Notes under the pieces: generated by a model | The model's database searches: none | The model's input: only the letters and a program-made list of their open reading frames with translations | What the model was told of the DNA's origin: nothing | In this document: in pieces, positions 26,524-36,056 of the stretch | Numbering within the stretch: the stretch's first letter is position 1 | Layout: every line of letters begins with the position of its first letter | Position numbers and translations under genes: made by a program | Assembly: GCA_028698995.1 (NCBI GenBank) | Contig: JAQVVM010000003.1 | Span: 62,001-126,000, forward strand | Length of the DNA stretch: 64,000 nt | From: Bacteroidales bacterium | Lineage (GTDB): Bacteria > Bacteroidota > Bacteroidia > Bacteroidales > PXBB01 | Direction: 5' to 3'

Positions 26524-27134
26524 TTATATTATATTTTATAAATTTTAATTAAAATAATAACTAAATAAAAGCCTGTTAGTAATCTTAATAACTTTTTGAT
26601 ATTTAATGAGAAATATTTAATTAACATTTTAATTAACATTTTAATTTTAATAAATATTTAATATTCAATATTTTATAAAAATTTGTTATATTTTATAAAA
26701 TTTGTTGTTAATAAAATTTATACTTTTTAACAGATATTTATTGTTAGAAAAATGTTTACTTAATTTTTAAACTTTTGAAAGATTTAGCTTGTTTTTTTCA
26801 AATGTAATTTTGATTAATAATTTTATGTTTCATTTATCAATTATTTATAATTTATTTAATAACAAAAATTAATACTAATTAACAAGTAATTGTTTAAAAA
26901 ATATAACTGTCTGAAAACTAAAAAGTATGTAAAAATGTAAGTTTTTCATTATATATTTTAGTATGATCATATCTTCTTTATTTCTAAATAATTATGAATT
27001 ATATTGTAATAGAATACGCATTAGGAAAAAAAAAGTTATTAACAGTTCTTTTATTATTGTGAATTTTTATTAAGCAAATTTAAATTAATGTTTATTTTGT
27101 TAGTATATATAATTTAATGTTTTATAATAAGAAA
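26524..27134. other. 610-bp extremely AT-rich gap
   Basis: No ORF, hairpin or RNA is visible. The segment is almost only A and T with repeated TTAAT/TTTAA words. A TACATTTG box on the minus strand (26799-26806) fits the -7 consensus but is 276 bp from nadA. This may hold the nadA promoter. Confidence 0.5.
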
Positions 27135-28772
27135 TTAGTTGATACTAAAAAGTGATGTAAATTCAAATTTACTGCCATCAAAGAGACCTTTGTCACTTAT
27201 TTTGAGTTCAGGAATAACTAAAAGGGCCATAAAAGCAAGAGTCATAAAAGGTGCTTTTAATGTAGAACCCATTTTTTTTACTTTATCGTCAAGTAAATGA
27301 TATTTATTTGCCACTTCGTGTGCTGTTTCATCAGTCATTAAACCACCGAAAGGTAAGGGCAACACAAGTTTTTCTTTATTATTGACAACAGATATGCCTC
27401 CTTTGTTTTTAATAAGTAAATTAATGGCTTCAATGATGTCTGTATCATTTGTCCCAACTGCAATGATATTGTGGCTGTCATGTGCTATGGTTGAAGCCAT
27501 AGCTCCTTGCTTAAGACCAAAACCATTAATAAAAGCCACAGAAGGCTTTGAAGGTTTGTAGCGTTGAAGAACCACAATTTTTAAAATGTCTTTTTCTGTA
27601 TTACTTATAACTTTTTTATCGGATATCGTAGCATTAGTAATGAGTCTTTGGGTTATGAGTTGTCCTTCAAGAGCTTTAATGACATTAATTTTAGAATGCT
27701 CAGCAAACACAACTATATCTTCAATTTTCAGAGGAATACAGTTAAAAGCATTAACAGGATTTTCTTTAACAGATTCAATTAAAGATTTACCATTTTGAAA
27801 AACAACTTGGCCATTGATATGTGTTTCAAGCACGTTAAAATCATTGAGGTTGTCAATAATAATAAAATCGGCGCTATCCCCTTTTTGCAATAAACCTGAA
27901 TCAAGTTTATAGTGTTGAGTAGGATTAAGAGTTACAGTTCTTAATATATCAATAATGTCATAGCCTTTTTCAACAGCCCTTTTTATCAACAGATTTATAT
28001 GGCCTTTTATCAGATCATCAGGATGTTTATCATCAGAACATAACATTATAGAATCAGGATGTTTTTTAATAAGTGGTATTAATTCATCAAAATTTTTTGC
28101 AGCGCTACCTTCCCTGATAAGTACTTTCATACCGTAAGAAATTTTTTCTTCTGCTTCTTCTATAGAAAAACACTCATGGTCGGTGGTTATTCCGGCATCT
28201 ATATATTTTTTTGCATCACTACCACGTAAACCTGGTGCATGTCCATCAACTACCTTATTATACTGAGTGGCAGCATATAACTTTTTCATCACTTCATTGT
28301 CTTCAAAAAGAACGCCCGGAAAATTCATCATTTCAGCAAGATATTTTATTTCATGCATTTGAAGTAGTTTTTCAATATCATTACTGTTTATGACGCTGCC
28401 TGAAGTTTCAAAACCGGTAGCTGGCACACAAGAAGGTGCACCGAAATAAAATTTAAAAGGTGTTTTTTTACCATTGTTAATCATAAACATGACACCTTCT
28501 ATACCCATCACATTAGCCAGTTCATGGGGATCCGAAACACAGGCAGTTGTACCATGAGTTATTGCAATACGTGCAAATTCAGATGGTATTAACATAGAAC
28601 TTTCAATATGCACATGACTGTCAATAAGTCCGGGAAGAATAAAGTGTTTTTCTTGAACAATGGCAGGGGTTATTTTCTTAATATGCCCCTTTTCAATGTT
28701 TATAATACCGCTGAAAATCCGACGGTTTACAACATCAACAATGTTTCCTTGTACGGTGTATGATGATTTCAT
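27135..28772 (-). CDS. ade: adenine deaminase (Ade family)
   Basis: A 545-residue metal-dependent amidohydrolase that converts adenine to hypoxanthine and ammonia in purine salvage. The metal site is DSHVHIESSML (about residues 51-61), then DPHELANVMG, DHECFSIEEAEE (about 196-207) and CSDDKHPDDL (about 241-250). The C-terminal domain has ATIAHDSHNIIAVG and PLPFGGLMTDE, as in bacterial adenine deaminases and not in adenosine deaminases. Full length. It is preceded by a TAAATTTG box. Confidence 0.93.
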   Translation of the reverse strand: MKSSYTVQGNIVDVVNRRIFSGIINIEKGHIKKITPAIVQEKHFILPGLIDSHVHIESSMLIPSEFARIAITHGTTACVSDPHELANVMGIEGVMFMINNGKKTPFKFYFGAPSCVPATGFETSGSVINSNDIEKLLQMHEIKYLAEMMNFPGVLFEDNEVMKKLYAATQYNKVVDGHAPGLRGSDAKKYIDAGITTDHECFSIEEAEEKISYGMKVLIREGSAAKNFDELIPLIKKHPDSIMLCSDDKHPDDLIKGHINLLIKRAVEKGYDIIDILRTVTLNPTQHYKLDSGLLQKGDSADFIIIDNLNDFNVLETHINGQVVFQNGKSLIESVKENPVNAFNCIPLKIEDIVVFAEHSKINVIKALEGQLITQRLITNATISDKKVISNTEKDILKIVVLQRYKPSKPSVAFINGFGLKQGAMASTIAHDSHNIIAVGTNDTDIIEAINLLIKNKGGISVVNNKEKLVLPLPFGGLMTDETAHEVANKYHLLDDKVKKMGSTLKAPFMTLAFMALLVIPELKISDKGLFDGSKFEFTSLFSIN

Positions 28773-28802
28773 GATTTTTTAATATTTAATTTTTCAATCA
28801 GA

Positions 28803-28810
28803 CAAATTTA
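28803..28810 (-). promoter_or_regulatory. TAAATTTG, -7 box of ade
   Basis: Reads TAAATTTG on the minus strand and ends 30 bp before the ade start codon. No TTG at the standard spacing. Confidence 0.35.
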
Positions 28811-28930
28811 ATCAATATTGAACGATTAATTTGAATTAAATTCCTAAGACTTTGTAAACATTTTATTGGTTACAAAAATCAAATCTCAATACTACTATAC
28901 GAATGCGTAAAAAAAGTTGAAAAAATTTTC

Positions 28931-28938
28931 TATTTTTG
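28931..28938 (+). promoter_or_regulatory. TATTTTTG, -7 box of the GH3 gene
   Basis: Lies 14 bp before the ATG at 28953, which argues that the longer TTG-initiated version of the ORF is wrong. A TTG stands 11 bp upstream (28917-28919), shorter than the usual 19-bp spacing; the same TTG-N11-TATTTTTGAA layout occurs before the patatin gene. Confidence 0.4.
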
Positions 28939-28952
28939 AAAAAAAATTTCTT

Positions 28953-30488
28953 ATGCCAATATTAGGTTCTGTTATTAAAAAAGCAATTGAAATACGTAGT
29001 AAAATTCCTGTTTTACTTAGGGAAAAAGCCCCACAGAAAATACAGGAAAGAATGTTAAAAAAATTATTAAAAAAAGCCGCCAATACATATTTTGGTGATC
29101 ATTATCAATTTTACGATATCCTAAAAAGTAAAAATGTAGTAAAAGAATTTAAAAATAAAGTTCCGGTACATGATTATAACACCATGTATAAGAACTGGTG
29201 GTATCGTTGTATCAATGGGGAACCGTATGTTTGTTGGCCGGGAACAGTAAAATATTTTGCATTGAGCTCCGGAACATCTGAAGCATCAAGTAAGTATATA
29301 CCTGTTACCAACAGTATGCTCAAAGCTATTAAAAGGGTAAGTATAAAACAAATATTTTCGTTGGTTCAGTATGATTTTCCAAAGGAATTTTTTGAGAAAG
29401 GTATGCTCATGCTGGGAGGAAGTACCCATTTACAATATAATGGAACTTTTTATGAAGGCGATTTATCCGGAATAACCGTAAAAAATATACCTTTTTGGTT
29501 TCAGCATCATTATAAGCCAGGAAAAAGAATTTCTAGAGAAAGAGATTGGACAACAAAACTTGATGAAATTGTAAAGAATGCAAAAAATTGGGATATTGGA
29601 GTTATTTGTGGAGTTCCTGCTTGGCTCCAGATTTTATTCGAGAAAATAATTGCCTATTACAATCTTAAAACCATTCATGATATTTGGCCAAATTTATCAA
29701 TTTTTGTTCATGGAGGTGTTTCATTTACACCTTATAAACAAGGATTTGAAAAACTTCTTGCGAAACCACTGATTTATATTGAAACTTATCTGGCCTCAGA
29801 AGGATTTATAGCTTTTCAGAGCAATCCAAATTCCGACTCAATGCATTTAGCTCTTAACAATGGTTTATATTTTGAATTTATTCCCTTTAATGAAAAGAAT
29901 TTCGACGAAAACAACAACCTTGTTGAAAATCCGGAAGCACTAAATTTAAGTGAAGTTGAAGAAGGTAAGGATTACGCACTCATTATTTCCTCTTGTGCCG
30001 GTGCATGGCGTTACTTAATAGGTGATACCATTAAATTTACCTCGAAAAAAAATGTCGAAATTGTGATTACGGGTCGCACCAAACATTTTTTAAATTTATG
30101 TGGTGAACACCTTTCTGTCGAAAATATGAACCAAGCCGTAAAAATGCTTGCAGATGAATTGAAAACGGAAATTAAAGAATTTGCAGTTGTGGGCATAAAA
30201 TATGAAAGTATGTTTGCACATCAGTGGTATTTAGGCATGGATGAGTCGAATGATGCTGAAAATGTTAAGAACCGTCTAGACTATTTTCTTAAGATTTTAA
30301 ATGATGATTATAGGGTGGAAAGGATAGAAGCTATTAAGGATGTATTTGTCAAGGTATTACCCACTGAAATTTTTTATGAATTCATGAGAAGTAAAGGAAA
30401 AGAAGGGGCACAAAATAAATTTCCTCGCGTTTTAAAAGGGCAACAACTCAACGACTGGGAAGAATTCATAACTATAAAAGGATATTGA
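28953..30488 (+). CDS. GH3-family acyl-adenylating enzyme
   Basis: A 511-residue protein of the GH3 (auxin-responsive promoter) family, members of the ANL superfamily that in plants adenylate carboxylic acids and join them to amino acids. In Bacteroidota the substrate is unknown. Motifs: the P-loop-like ALSSGTSEASSKYIP (about residue 106), IETYLASEGFIAFQ (about 272) and YLIGDTIKFTS, GRTKHFLNLCGEHLS (about 363-377). ATG 28953 is chosen over the TTG at 28917 because homologues begin MPILGSVIKK-like and because a promoter box lies between. It is probably co-transcribed with the LysE-type exporter 16 bp downstream, which suggests, as inference only, handling of an amino-acid-like compound. Confidence 0.88.
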   Translation: MPILGSVIKKAIEIRSKIPVLLREKAPQKIQERMLKKLLKKAANTYFGDHYQFYDILKSKNVVKEFKNKVPVHDYNTMYKNWWYRCINGEPYVCWPGTVKYFALSSGTSEASSKYIPVTNSMLKAIKRVSIKQIFSLVQYDFPKEFFEKGMLMLGGSTHLQYNGTFYEGDLSGITVKNIPFWFQHHYKPGKRISRERDWTTKLDEIVKNAKNWDIGVICGVPAWLQILFEKIIAYYNLKTIHDIWPNLSIFVHGGVSFTPYKQGFEKLLAKPLIYIETYLASEGFIAFQSNPNSDSMHLALNNGLYFEFIPFNEKNFDENNNLVENPEALNLSEVEEGKDYALIISSCAGAWRYLIGDTIKFTSKKNVEIVITGRTKHFLNLCGEHLSVENMNQAVKMLADELKTEIKEFAVVGIKYESMFAHQWYLGMDESNDAENVKNRLDYFLKILNDDYRVERIEAIKDVFVKVLPTEIFYEFMRSKGKEGAQNKFPRVLKGQQLNDWEEFITIKGY

Positions 30489-30504
30489 TTCAAAGAAAGA
30501 TATA

Positions 30505-31146
30505 ATGGTTGCAGCTTTTCTCAAAGGAATATTATTAGGTTTAACAGTAGCATTTTTAGTAGGACCGGTTTTTTTTGCACTGCTTCAAACAAGTATCTAC
30601 AGAGGCTTCAGGGCTGGTGTTAAAATGGCTGTAGGTGTTGTGTTGAGTGATTTTTTACTCGTTTTTTTAAGTTATATTGGTTTGCTTCAGTTATTGAATA
30701 ATTCTGAAAACAATTTGATTTTCGGAGCCCTGGGGAGTATTGTACTTATCATTTTTGGAGTAGTTACTTTTAATAGAAAACCGGTTTTAAAAACCAATGA
30801 AAATAAACTAAAAGTTCCCCTTAAAAAACCAGGCACATTGACCTATATTGTAAAAGGGTTTTTTATGAATATTCTTAATCCTTTCTTATTGCTTTTTTGG
30901 GCATCGGCAATGAGTATCTATACTACAAATCAGGAAGTTGAAAAAAGTGAAATCATTATGTTTTTTTCAACGGTACTGGCAACTATTTTCGTAACAGATG
31001 TTGTAAAATGTTATGTGGCAAAGAAAATTAAAAGATACATTAATGAAAAATCATTATTCTGGATTAACAGAATAGTGGGCATTATACTTCTTTGCTTTGG
31101 TGTTTTGCTTATTGGAAGGGTGATTTTATCAAGTGACTTCTTTTAG
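30505..31146 (+). CDS. LysE-family amino-acid/metabolite exporter
   Basis: A 213-residue membrane protein with six hydrophobic segments and the LysE-family start FLKGILLGLTVAFLVGPVFFALLQ (family GPxxF motif at GPVFFAL). FMNILNPFLLLFW (about residues 122-134) is the second conserved NP-containing helix. The family exports amino acids and related small molecules; the substrate is not known. It follows the GH3 gene closely and its last 18 bases overlap the convergent flippase gene. Confidence 0.88.
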   Translation: MVAAFLKGILLGLTVAFLVGPVFFALLQTSIYRGFRAGVKMAVGVVLSDFLLVFLSYIGLLQLLNNSENNLIFGALGSIVLIIFGVVTFNRKPVLKTNENKLKVPLKKPGTLTYIVKGFFMNILNPFLLLFWASAMSIYTTNQEVEKSEIIMFFSTVLATIFVTDVVKCYVAKKIKRYINEKSLFWINRIVGIILLCFGVLLIGRVILSSDFF

Positions 31147-32622
31147 TGAATCCCTATTTTTTTTATTGAATTCAAGCCTTACAACCAGTAAAGTAAATAA
31201 TATAAAGACAATCGTATTAATCGCAATGTAATACTGTCCGGTTAGGGGTTTCAGAAAAGAAGTAAGTATAAATAATACAAACGTCAGGACAAAATAAAAT
31301 CCTATTCTTTTCACATCATAATTCACTTTATAGTTTTTTTGTCCAATAATATAGGAAGCCACCATCATGCTGAAATAGCAAATTAGTGTTGCCCATGCAG
31401 CGCCCACATAGCCCCATACAGGAATCCAGAATAAATTTAAAACAATGGTTACTATGGCTCCGAATATTGAAAAGTAAGCACCGTAAATGGTTTTGTCTGA
31501 TAGTTTATACCATATTGACAGATTGTAATAAATACCCAGAAAAATATTAGCTATAAGCAAAATAGGCACTACAGTAAGGCCATCATGGTATTTATCTCCT
31601 ACAAAATACTTTATAAAATCAATATACATCATTATTCCAAGAAAAATTAGCAGACAAATGATGATGAAATATTTCATAACAAGTGCGTAAATATGTTTTG
31701 CATTTTTATTCTTAGATTCAGCAAAGAAAAAAGGATCGGCAGCAAAACGAAAAGCCTGAATAAAAATGGTAATGATGATCGAAATTTTATAACAAGCACT
31801 GTAAATACCCAGTTGTGTCATCGAAATATTTTCAGGTAGAAGAAATTTAATAAGAATTCGGTCAATTGTTTCATTGATAATACCTGCAAAACCAGCTAAA
31901 AGCAAAGGCCATGCATAAATAATCATAGTCTTCCACACTTTCTTGTCGAAAATAGGTTTAGCATTTATTATTGATGGCACAAACAAAATGAAGGTTACAC
32001 CACTGGCAATAAGATTGGATATAAAAACATATCCAACACCAATATTTTCGTTATAAAAAAAGTTAATGATGGGTGATAAAAACTGGGAAGAAATGTTGTT
32101 TTTAAGGATATAAGGACAGAATAAAAGGAAAAACAAGTTAAATCCAATATTGAGCCCAATATTGAGCAATTTTACAACAGCAAATTTTTTGGGTTTGTTC
32201 AAGGCTCTGAGTCTGGCAAAGGGAATAGTGGCTACTGCATCCAGAACAACAATAAGAGCTACCCATATAAGGTATTCAGGATTGGCGGCATAACGTATAA
32301 TGCCAGCTAATGGATTTAGAAAACTTATAATTAGAATAAAAAAAAGAATAGAGGTCAAACAGATAGAAATAAAAGAAGAGGAAAAAACCTTATTCCTATC
32401 AGCTGAATTGTTGTAATGTCTGAAAAATGAGGTTTCCATACCATAGGTTAACAGGATATTCAGAAATGCTATATAGGCATAAAGCTCTGCTATTACACCA
32501 AATTCGGATGGAATGAAAACACGTGTGTAAATTGGAACCAGCAAATAATTAAGCAAACGACCAAGTATGCTGCTAAAGCCATATATTGCTGTTTGTCCTG
32601 CCAGTTTTTTTATTGGGTTCAA
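31129..32622 (-). CDS. Wzx-like oligosaccharide/lipid flippase (MATE/MOP superfamily)
   Basis: A 497-residue protein with about 14 transmembrane segments. The N-terminus GQTAIYGFSSILGRLLNYLLVP-type helix and VFIPSEFGVIAELYAY identify the polysaccharide-biosynthesis branch of the MOP superfamily, which flips lipid-linked sugars across the inner membrane. Bacteroidota carry several such proteins. It is the last gene of the run that starts with the ketosynthase, 41 bp after the DUF6150 gene, so it could move a product of that cluster; equally it may serve an O-antigen locus elsewhere. The 3' end overlaps the LysE-type gene. Confidence 0.85.
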   Translation of the reverse strand: MNPIKKLAGQTAIYGFSSILGRLLNYLLVPIYTRVFIPSEFGVIAELYAYIAFLNILLTYGMETSFFRHYNNSADRNKVFSSSFISICLTSILFFILIISFLNPLAGIIRYAANPEYLIWVALIVVLDAVATIPFARLRALNKPKKFAVVKLLNIGLNIGFNLFFLLFCPYILKNNISSQFLSPIINFFYNENIGVGYVFISNLIASGVTFILFVPSIINAKPIFDKKVWKTMIIYAWPLLLAGFAGIINETIDRILIKFLLPENISMTQLGIYSACYKISIIITIFIQAFRFAADPFFFAESKNKNAKHIYALVMKYFIIICLLIFLGIMMYIDFIKYFVGDKYHDGLTVVPILLIANIFLGIYYNLSIWYKLSDKTIYGAYFSIFGAIVTIVLNLFWIPVWGYVGAAWATLICYFSMMVASYIIGQKNYKVNYDVKRIGFYFVLTFVLFILTSFLKPLTGQYYIAINTIVFILFTLLVVRLEFNKKNRDSLKEVT

Positions 32623-32663
32623 AGTATTTATTTTAATTTTTAATAATTGTTTTTTTATAAAAT

Positions 32664-32978
32664 TTAATCAGTAAAACCGGCTTCCGATTTCCATGTTGTA
32701 AAATAAACAATTAAATTGGCTTCACTTTTCCATTCAGTAAAATATACTTTCCAATGAGCTTCACTTTTCCATTCGGTGAAATACCATAGACCGCTGTCTG
32801 ATGTAGCCTCGCTCTTCCATTCAGTAACATATACCATCATGTCTGCCTCACTTTTCCACTCAGTAACATATACAATTTTGTCTGCTTCACTTTTCCATTC
32901 AGTTTTATAAATGATTTGTGAAAAGAGAGAAGAAATAACAAAAAAATTAAACAAAACAAAACAAAAAGCGCTTTTCAT
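32664..32978 (-). CDS. secreted DUF6150-type tandem-repeat protein
   Basis: A 104-residue protein with a signal peptide (residues 1-20, ending SLFS). The mature part is six tandem copies of a 13-17 residue unit with the invariant core (T/E)-W-K-S-E-A preceded by V/I-Y-V/F (for example VYVTEWKSEAD). This pattern fits the DUF6150 family of short exported repeat proteins of unknown function. The third unit is longer (TSDSGLWYF). Near-identical cores at the DNA level indicate recent expansion or gene conversion. Confidence 0.75.
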   Translation of the reverse strand: MKSAFCFVLFNFFVISSLFSQIIYKTEWKSEADKIVYVTEWKSEADMMVYVTEWKSEATSDSGLWYFTEWKSEAHWKVYFTEWKSEANLIVYFTTWKSEAGFTD

Positions 32979-33032
32979 TTATATAGATTTATTAAAATAT
33001 TAAAACGTTTCCGGTATTTTTTATTGTATTCT

Positions 33033-33040
33033 CAAAAGTA
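33033..33040 (-). promoter_or_regulatory. TACTTTTG, possible -7 box of the DUF6150 gene
   Basis: Reads TACTTTTG on the minus strand and ends 54 bp before the start codon, in the 122-bp gap after the dehydratase gene. It suggests that DUF6150 and the flippase can be transcribed apart from the ACP cluster. Confidence 0.3.
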
Positions 33041-33100
33041 ATTAAAAAGTAATCACAGTGAAAATTGAAAGAACGCTAAATTTATATTTCAAGTCCATTA

Positions 33101-33517
33101 TTATTCAGCCAGCAAGAAAATTCTCATTTCACAATCGGCTGCTATTTTTCCGTTTGATGTTACTTTACCGGTTATAAGCGTAAATCCCATTATTTCGCTT
33201 TCAATATGAACTTCTGTTATTAGCTGTGTTTCAGATTCAGGTAAAAAAAAGATATTCAGATTTTTAACAGCACCAATATAACCAACAAGAGGTTCTCCGC
33301 CCTTTATTTTTGTCAGGTAGCCCATTCTTGCTGCAGCAGTTTGGGCAATATTTTCTATAAGCCCTGCTTCCAAAAACAGATTATTTTCACAAAAAACATT
33401 CTCAGGTTTTATAAAAAAATGAGATATCGTTTTTGAATCATCACAATAGTTCAAACCATCAACCATTACAATGGGAGGACGTTGGGGTATAAGATCCAAA
33501 ATTTCAAATTGTTCCAT
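33101..33517 (-). CDS. hot-dog 3-hydroxyacyl-ACP dehydratase (FabZ/ApeP-like)
   Basis: A 138-residue single hot-dog protein. The start DLIPQRPPIVMVDGL has the FabZ/FabA-type PxRPP-hydrophobic pattern, and LEAGLIENIAQTAAARMGY is the central helix. The strict FabZ catalytic pair (His and Glu) is not complete: the position usually HRxPFLLVD here reads QRPPIVMVD. This is the form found in aryl-polyene and flexirubin loci, which dehydrates ACP-bound hydroxyacyl chains. It follows the radical SAM gene by 3 bp and is part of the ACP operon. Confidence 0.78.
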   Translation of the reverse strand: MEQFEILDLIPQRPPIVMVDGLNYCDDSKTISHFFIKPENVFCENNLFLEAGLIENIAQTAAARMGYLTKIKGGEPLVGYIGAVKNLNIFFLPESETQLITEVHIESEIMGFTLITGKVTSNGKIAADCEMRIFLLAE

Positions 33518-33520
33518 TTG

Positions 33521-34873
33521 TTATTGTATTAAATATTCCCATAAAGGGCCTTTTTTATTTCGTGTTCTCATTTTATTCATGATAACAGAAAGATCATCAT
33601 CAGGGAAAATCCACCTTTTATTTGTTTTTGCAGCTTTTTCTTTGAGTTGCTTGATGTTTACTTTATCCGAAAGGTAATAGACAGGTAGCAATAAATCGTC
33701 TTCCGATTTTATCCGGCCTTCTTTCAGGGCAATTTCATAAAGTCTGGTTCCAGGATAAATACGCAGACCTATAAAAGGAAAAAATACTGTTTTTTCCAGC
33801 CGTTTTGAATTTAAAAATGTTTCATCAATAGTGTCTTCAGTTTCACCGTACCCCGCCAGAATGAGAAAATGCGCATAATCAATACCTAATTTTACACAAA
33901 TGTCCGAAATACGAAAAATATCTGTCAAACCAAAAGGCTTGTTGTAGTTTTCCAGCATGGCTTCTGATAATGAATCGGTCCCGAATTCTATATGTTTGAG
34001 CCCTGCTTTTTGTAAAAGACGCAGCAAACCCTCATCAAGATTACAAAAATTAAAATAAGCCCCCCAATTGATCTTAATTCCTTTTCTGATAATATTTTCA
34101 GCAAGTTCATAATTAAATTTATTATCCAGATTAAAGATAGAATCGGTAAAAAAAAGATAGTCTATTTCTCTGTTTTTAGAGAGGTCTTCCAAAACATCAA
34201 TAATGTTATCCTTATTAAGTGTTCTGACTTTGTGACTTTCAATAACAGGGTATGTGCAATAAATACACTTGTAGGGACAGCCACGCTTGGTCTGAATATT
34301 CAGCATACCACTGTGTTGCCAGTAAAAATCGGCCATGGCTGGATTAAAACAAAGGTTAAAATTTTTTAGTGTTTGTTCTCCTTTATTAAAAACAAGTTTG
34401 TCTTCTTTTGTGAACAGCAAATTATTGATATGTGAGTAACTTTCTCCTGTGTCTAATGCTGTTAATAATTCCTTAAAACGAACCTCTCCCTCACCATAAA
34501 TGCCAAAGTTGGGCTGAATTCTACGAAACAACAATTCAGGAAAAATAGAATAACCCGAACCTCCAATTATTACAATAGCATCAGAATGGGTACGGGTATT
34601 ATCAACTATGGTTTTGTAGTGTTGTATAAAACTTTCTTGAATGTACACATTCACATCATCAATGTTGCGAAGGGAAACACCAACATAATCCGGTTTATAC
34701 TTTCGGAGAAAGCTTATATAGTCGTCTTCATTCTTATCAATAAAGTCAAATATTTTTATTTCAAAATTTTCAAGATGTGTATTCAGGTAGGCATAAAGAT
34801 AAGAAACACCAAGTGGATATACAGGGTAGGGTGCTTTCATCTGATTTGCTGAAACAAGTAATAATTTTCTCAT
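33521..34873 (-). CDS. B12-binding-domain radical SAM protein of the ACP cluster
   Basis: A 450-residue class B-type radical SAM protein. The N-terminal cobalamin-binding-like Rossmann domain (about 1-150) has PLGVSYLYAYL, YKPDYVGVSLRNIDD and IIGGSGYSIFPELLF, then GIYGEGE. The radical SAM core follows with RGCPYKCIYC near residues 196-206 and FTDSIFN, HIEFGTDSLS strands. The classic DxHxxG base-off cobalamin motif is not visible, so B12 use is inferred from architecture. Reactions of the class include C-methylation and ring formation. It lies between the acyltransferase (start overlaps that stop) and dehydratase genes, so it probably edits an ACP-bound or lipid product; the reaction is unknown. 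Confidence 0.82.
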   Translation of the reverse strand: MRKLLLVSANQMKAPYPVYPLGVSYLYAYLNTHLENFEIKIFDFIDKNEDDYISFLRKYKPDYVGVSLRNIDDVNVYIQESFIQHYKTIVDNTRTHSDAIVIIGGSGYSIFPELLFRRIQPNFGIYGEGEVRFKELLTALDTGESYSHINNLLFTKEDKLVFNKGEQTLKNFNLCFNPAMADFYWQHSGMLNIQTKRGCPYKCIYCTYPVIESHKVRTLNKDNIIDVLEDLSKNREIDYLFFTDSIFNLDNKFNYELAENIIRKGIKINWGAYFNFCNLDEGLLRLLQKAGLKHIEFGTDSLSEAMLENYNKPFGLTDIFRISDICVKLGIDYAHFLILAGYGETEDTIDETFLNSKRLEKTVFFPFIGLRIYPGTRLYEIALKEGRIKSEDDLLLPVYYLSDKVNIKQLKEKAAKTNKRWIFPDDDLSVIMNKMRTRNKKGPLWEYLIQ

Positions 34874-35778
34874 CAGTCTTTATTTCTTTCCCAAAAATAA
34901 TAAAAATTAAACCATTGTTCAGGGTATTTTTTAAGCACGTTTTCAAATGCTCCAATGTAATCAGCAATGATTTGGGACACCAAAAAATCTCTTTGTTTAA
35001 GATTTTGTCTTTCTTGATAATAGAATTTAGGAGGTGTCGCATAAAAATGATAACTGTATTTACTGTGCTTCATCGGAAAAACAAAAGATACAGGTATATT
35101 AAACTTCAATGCAAGAAAAAAAGGACCCACAGGAAAACGGGCCTCACGCCCCATAAATTTCATTTGGATGGTTTTTGTACCATCTAAAAACCGGTCACCA
35201 TGAAGACACAAAAATTCTTTATTTTCAAAAACACTTTTAATGTCGTAAATATGGGACATGTCATCTTTTATAGTGATGATGTTTGCAGGCATATCTTTAT
35301 AAACACTTGAAAGAAAATTTTTAATATTTTCATGTTCTGCCTCAAACATCAGAATATTTGCTTTTGTTTGAATTCGTTTAAGGAGATAACTTGCAATTTC
35401 AAAACTTCCTATATGGGCACTTATCAACATACCGCCTGTTTTATCGGAAGCTATGTTATGAAGATAATTTTCGCCCTCATATTCAAAATGGAGTTTGTTT
35501 TTTAAACCCGATAGTATAACCACTTTATCAATAAGGGTTTGTCCAAAAACATAATAGTTTTTCCAGATAAAAAACAGAGTTCTGAAAAAACCATATTTAT
35601 GAATGTTGCGGAAATAATAAAATGCAGCTTTTATGGACTTTGGGGAAGTGAAAATAAAATATACCACTACAAAGTTGAGAATGAAATAGGCAAAACCTAA
35701 CCCGAAAGATTTAAGAATAAAAATAAAAGTTTTGTAGCCTGTAACACCGCCACGGGTTTTACCACTCCATAAAGGCAT
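34873..35778 (-). CDS. LpxL-like lysophospholipid/ACP acyltransferase
   Basis: A 301-residue membrane-associated acyltransferase of the LpxL/HtrB (lipid A late acyltransferase) family. It has one N-terminal hydrophobic helix (about 18-44), the catalytic HxxxxE as SAHIGSFE with His122 and Glu127, and the downstream CLHGDRFLDG (family substrate-binding block). Such enzymes move an acyl chain from ACP to a lipid or sugar acceptor; in aryl-polyene-type loci they attach the product to an outer-membrane lipid. It starts 10 bp after the ACP stop and its stop overlaps the radical SAM start. Confidence 0.85.
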   Translation of the reverse strand: MPLWSGKTRGGVTGYKTFIFILKSFGLGFAYFILNFVVVYFIFTSPKSIKAAFYYFRNIHKYGFFRTLFFIWKNYYVFGQTLIDKVVILSGLKNKLHFEYEGENYLHNIASDKTGGMLISAHIGSFEIASYLLKRIQTKANILMFEAEHENIKNFLSSVYKDMPANIITIKDDMSHIYDIKSVFENKEFLCLHGDRFLDGTKTIQMKFMGREARFPVGPFFLALKFNIPVSFVFPMKHSKYSYHFYATPPKFYYQERQNLKQRDFLVSQIIADYIGAFENVLKKYPEQWFNFYYFWERNKD

Positions 35779-35787
35779 GGTCTTAAA

Positions 35788-36033
35788 TTATTGGTTTGAG
35801 CGGGTAAAAATATAATCGTAAAGCATATCAAGTGTCAATACATTTCCCATATCTTCACCTTTAATTTTAAAACCGAATTTTTCTTCAACAATAACTGCAA
35901 TATCTACATAATCAAGACTTTCCAAACCCAAATCATTTTTTAAATGGGCGCCCGGAACGAGTTTAGATTCTTCAATTTCAAATTCATTTATGAGAAAATC
36001 ATTGATAATTTCTACTATTTCATGCTTTTGCAT
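35788..36033 (-). CDS. acyl carrier protein
   Basis: An 81-residue acyl carrier protein, acidic and helical. The phosphopantetheine serine is Ser39 in LGLESLDYVD; the usual aspartate before it is glutamate, as in ACPs of secondary pathways and not of primary fatty acid synthesis. It is therefore unlikely to be the housekeeping AcpP. It lies between the ketosynthase and acyltransferase genes and has its own promoter-like element. Confidence 0.93.
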   Translation of the reverse strand: MQKHEIVEIINDFLINEFEIEESKLVPGAHLKNDLGLESLDYVDIAVIVEEKFGFKIKGEDMGNVLTLDMLYDYIFTRSNQ

Positions 36034-36056
36034 ACGTGTTGTATTATTTAAAAATG

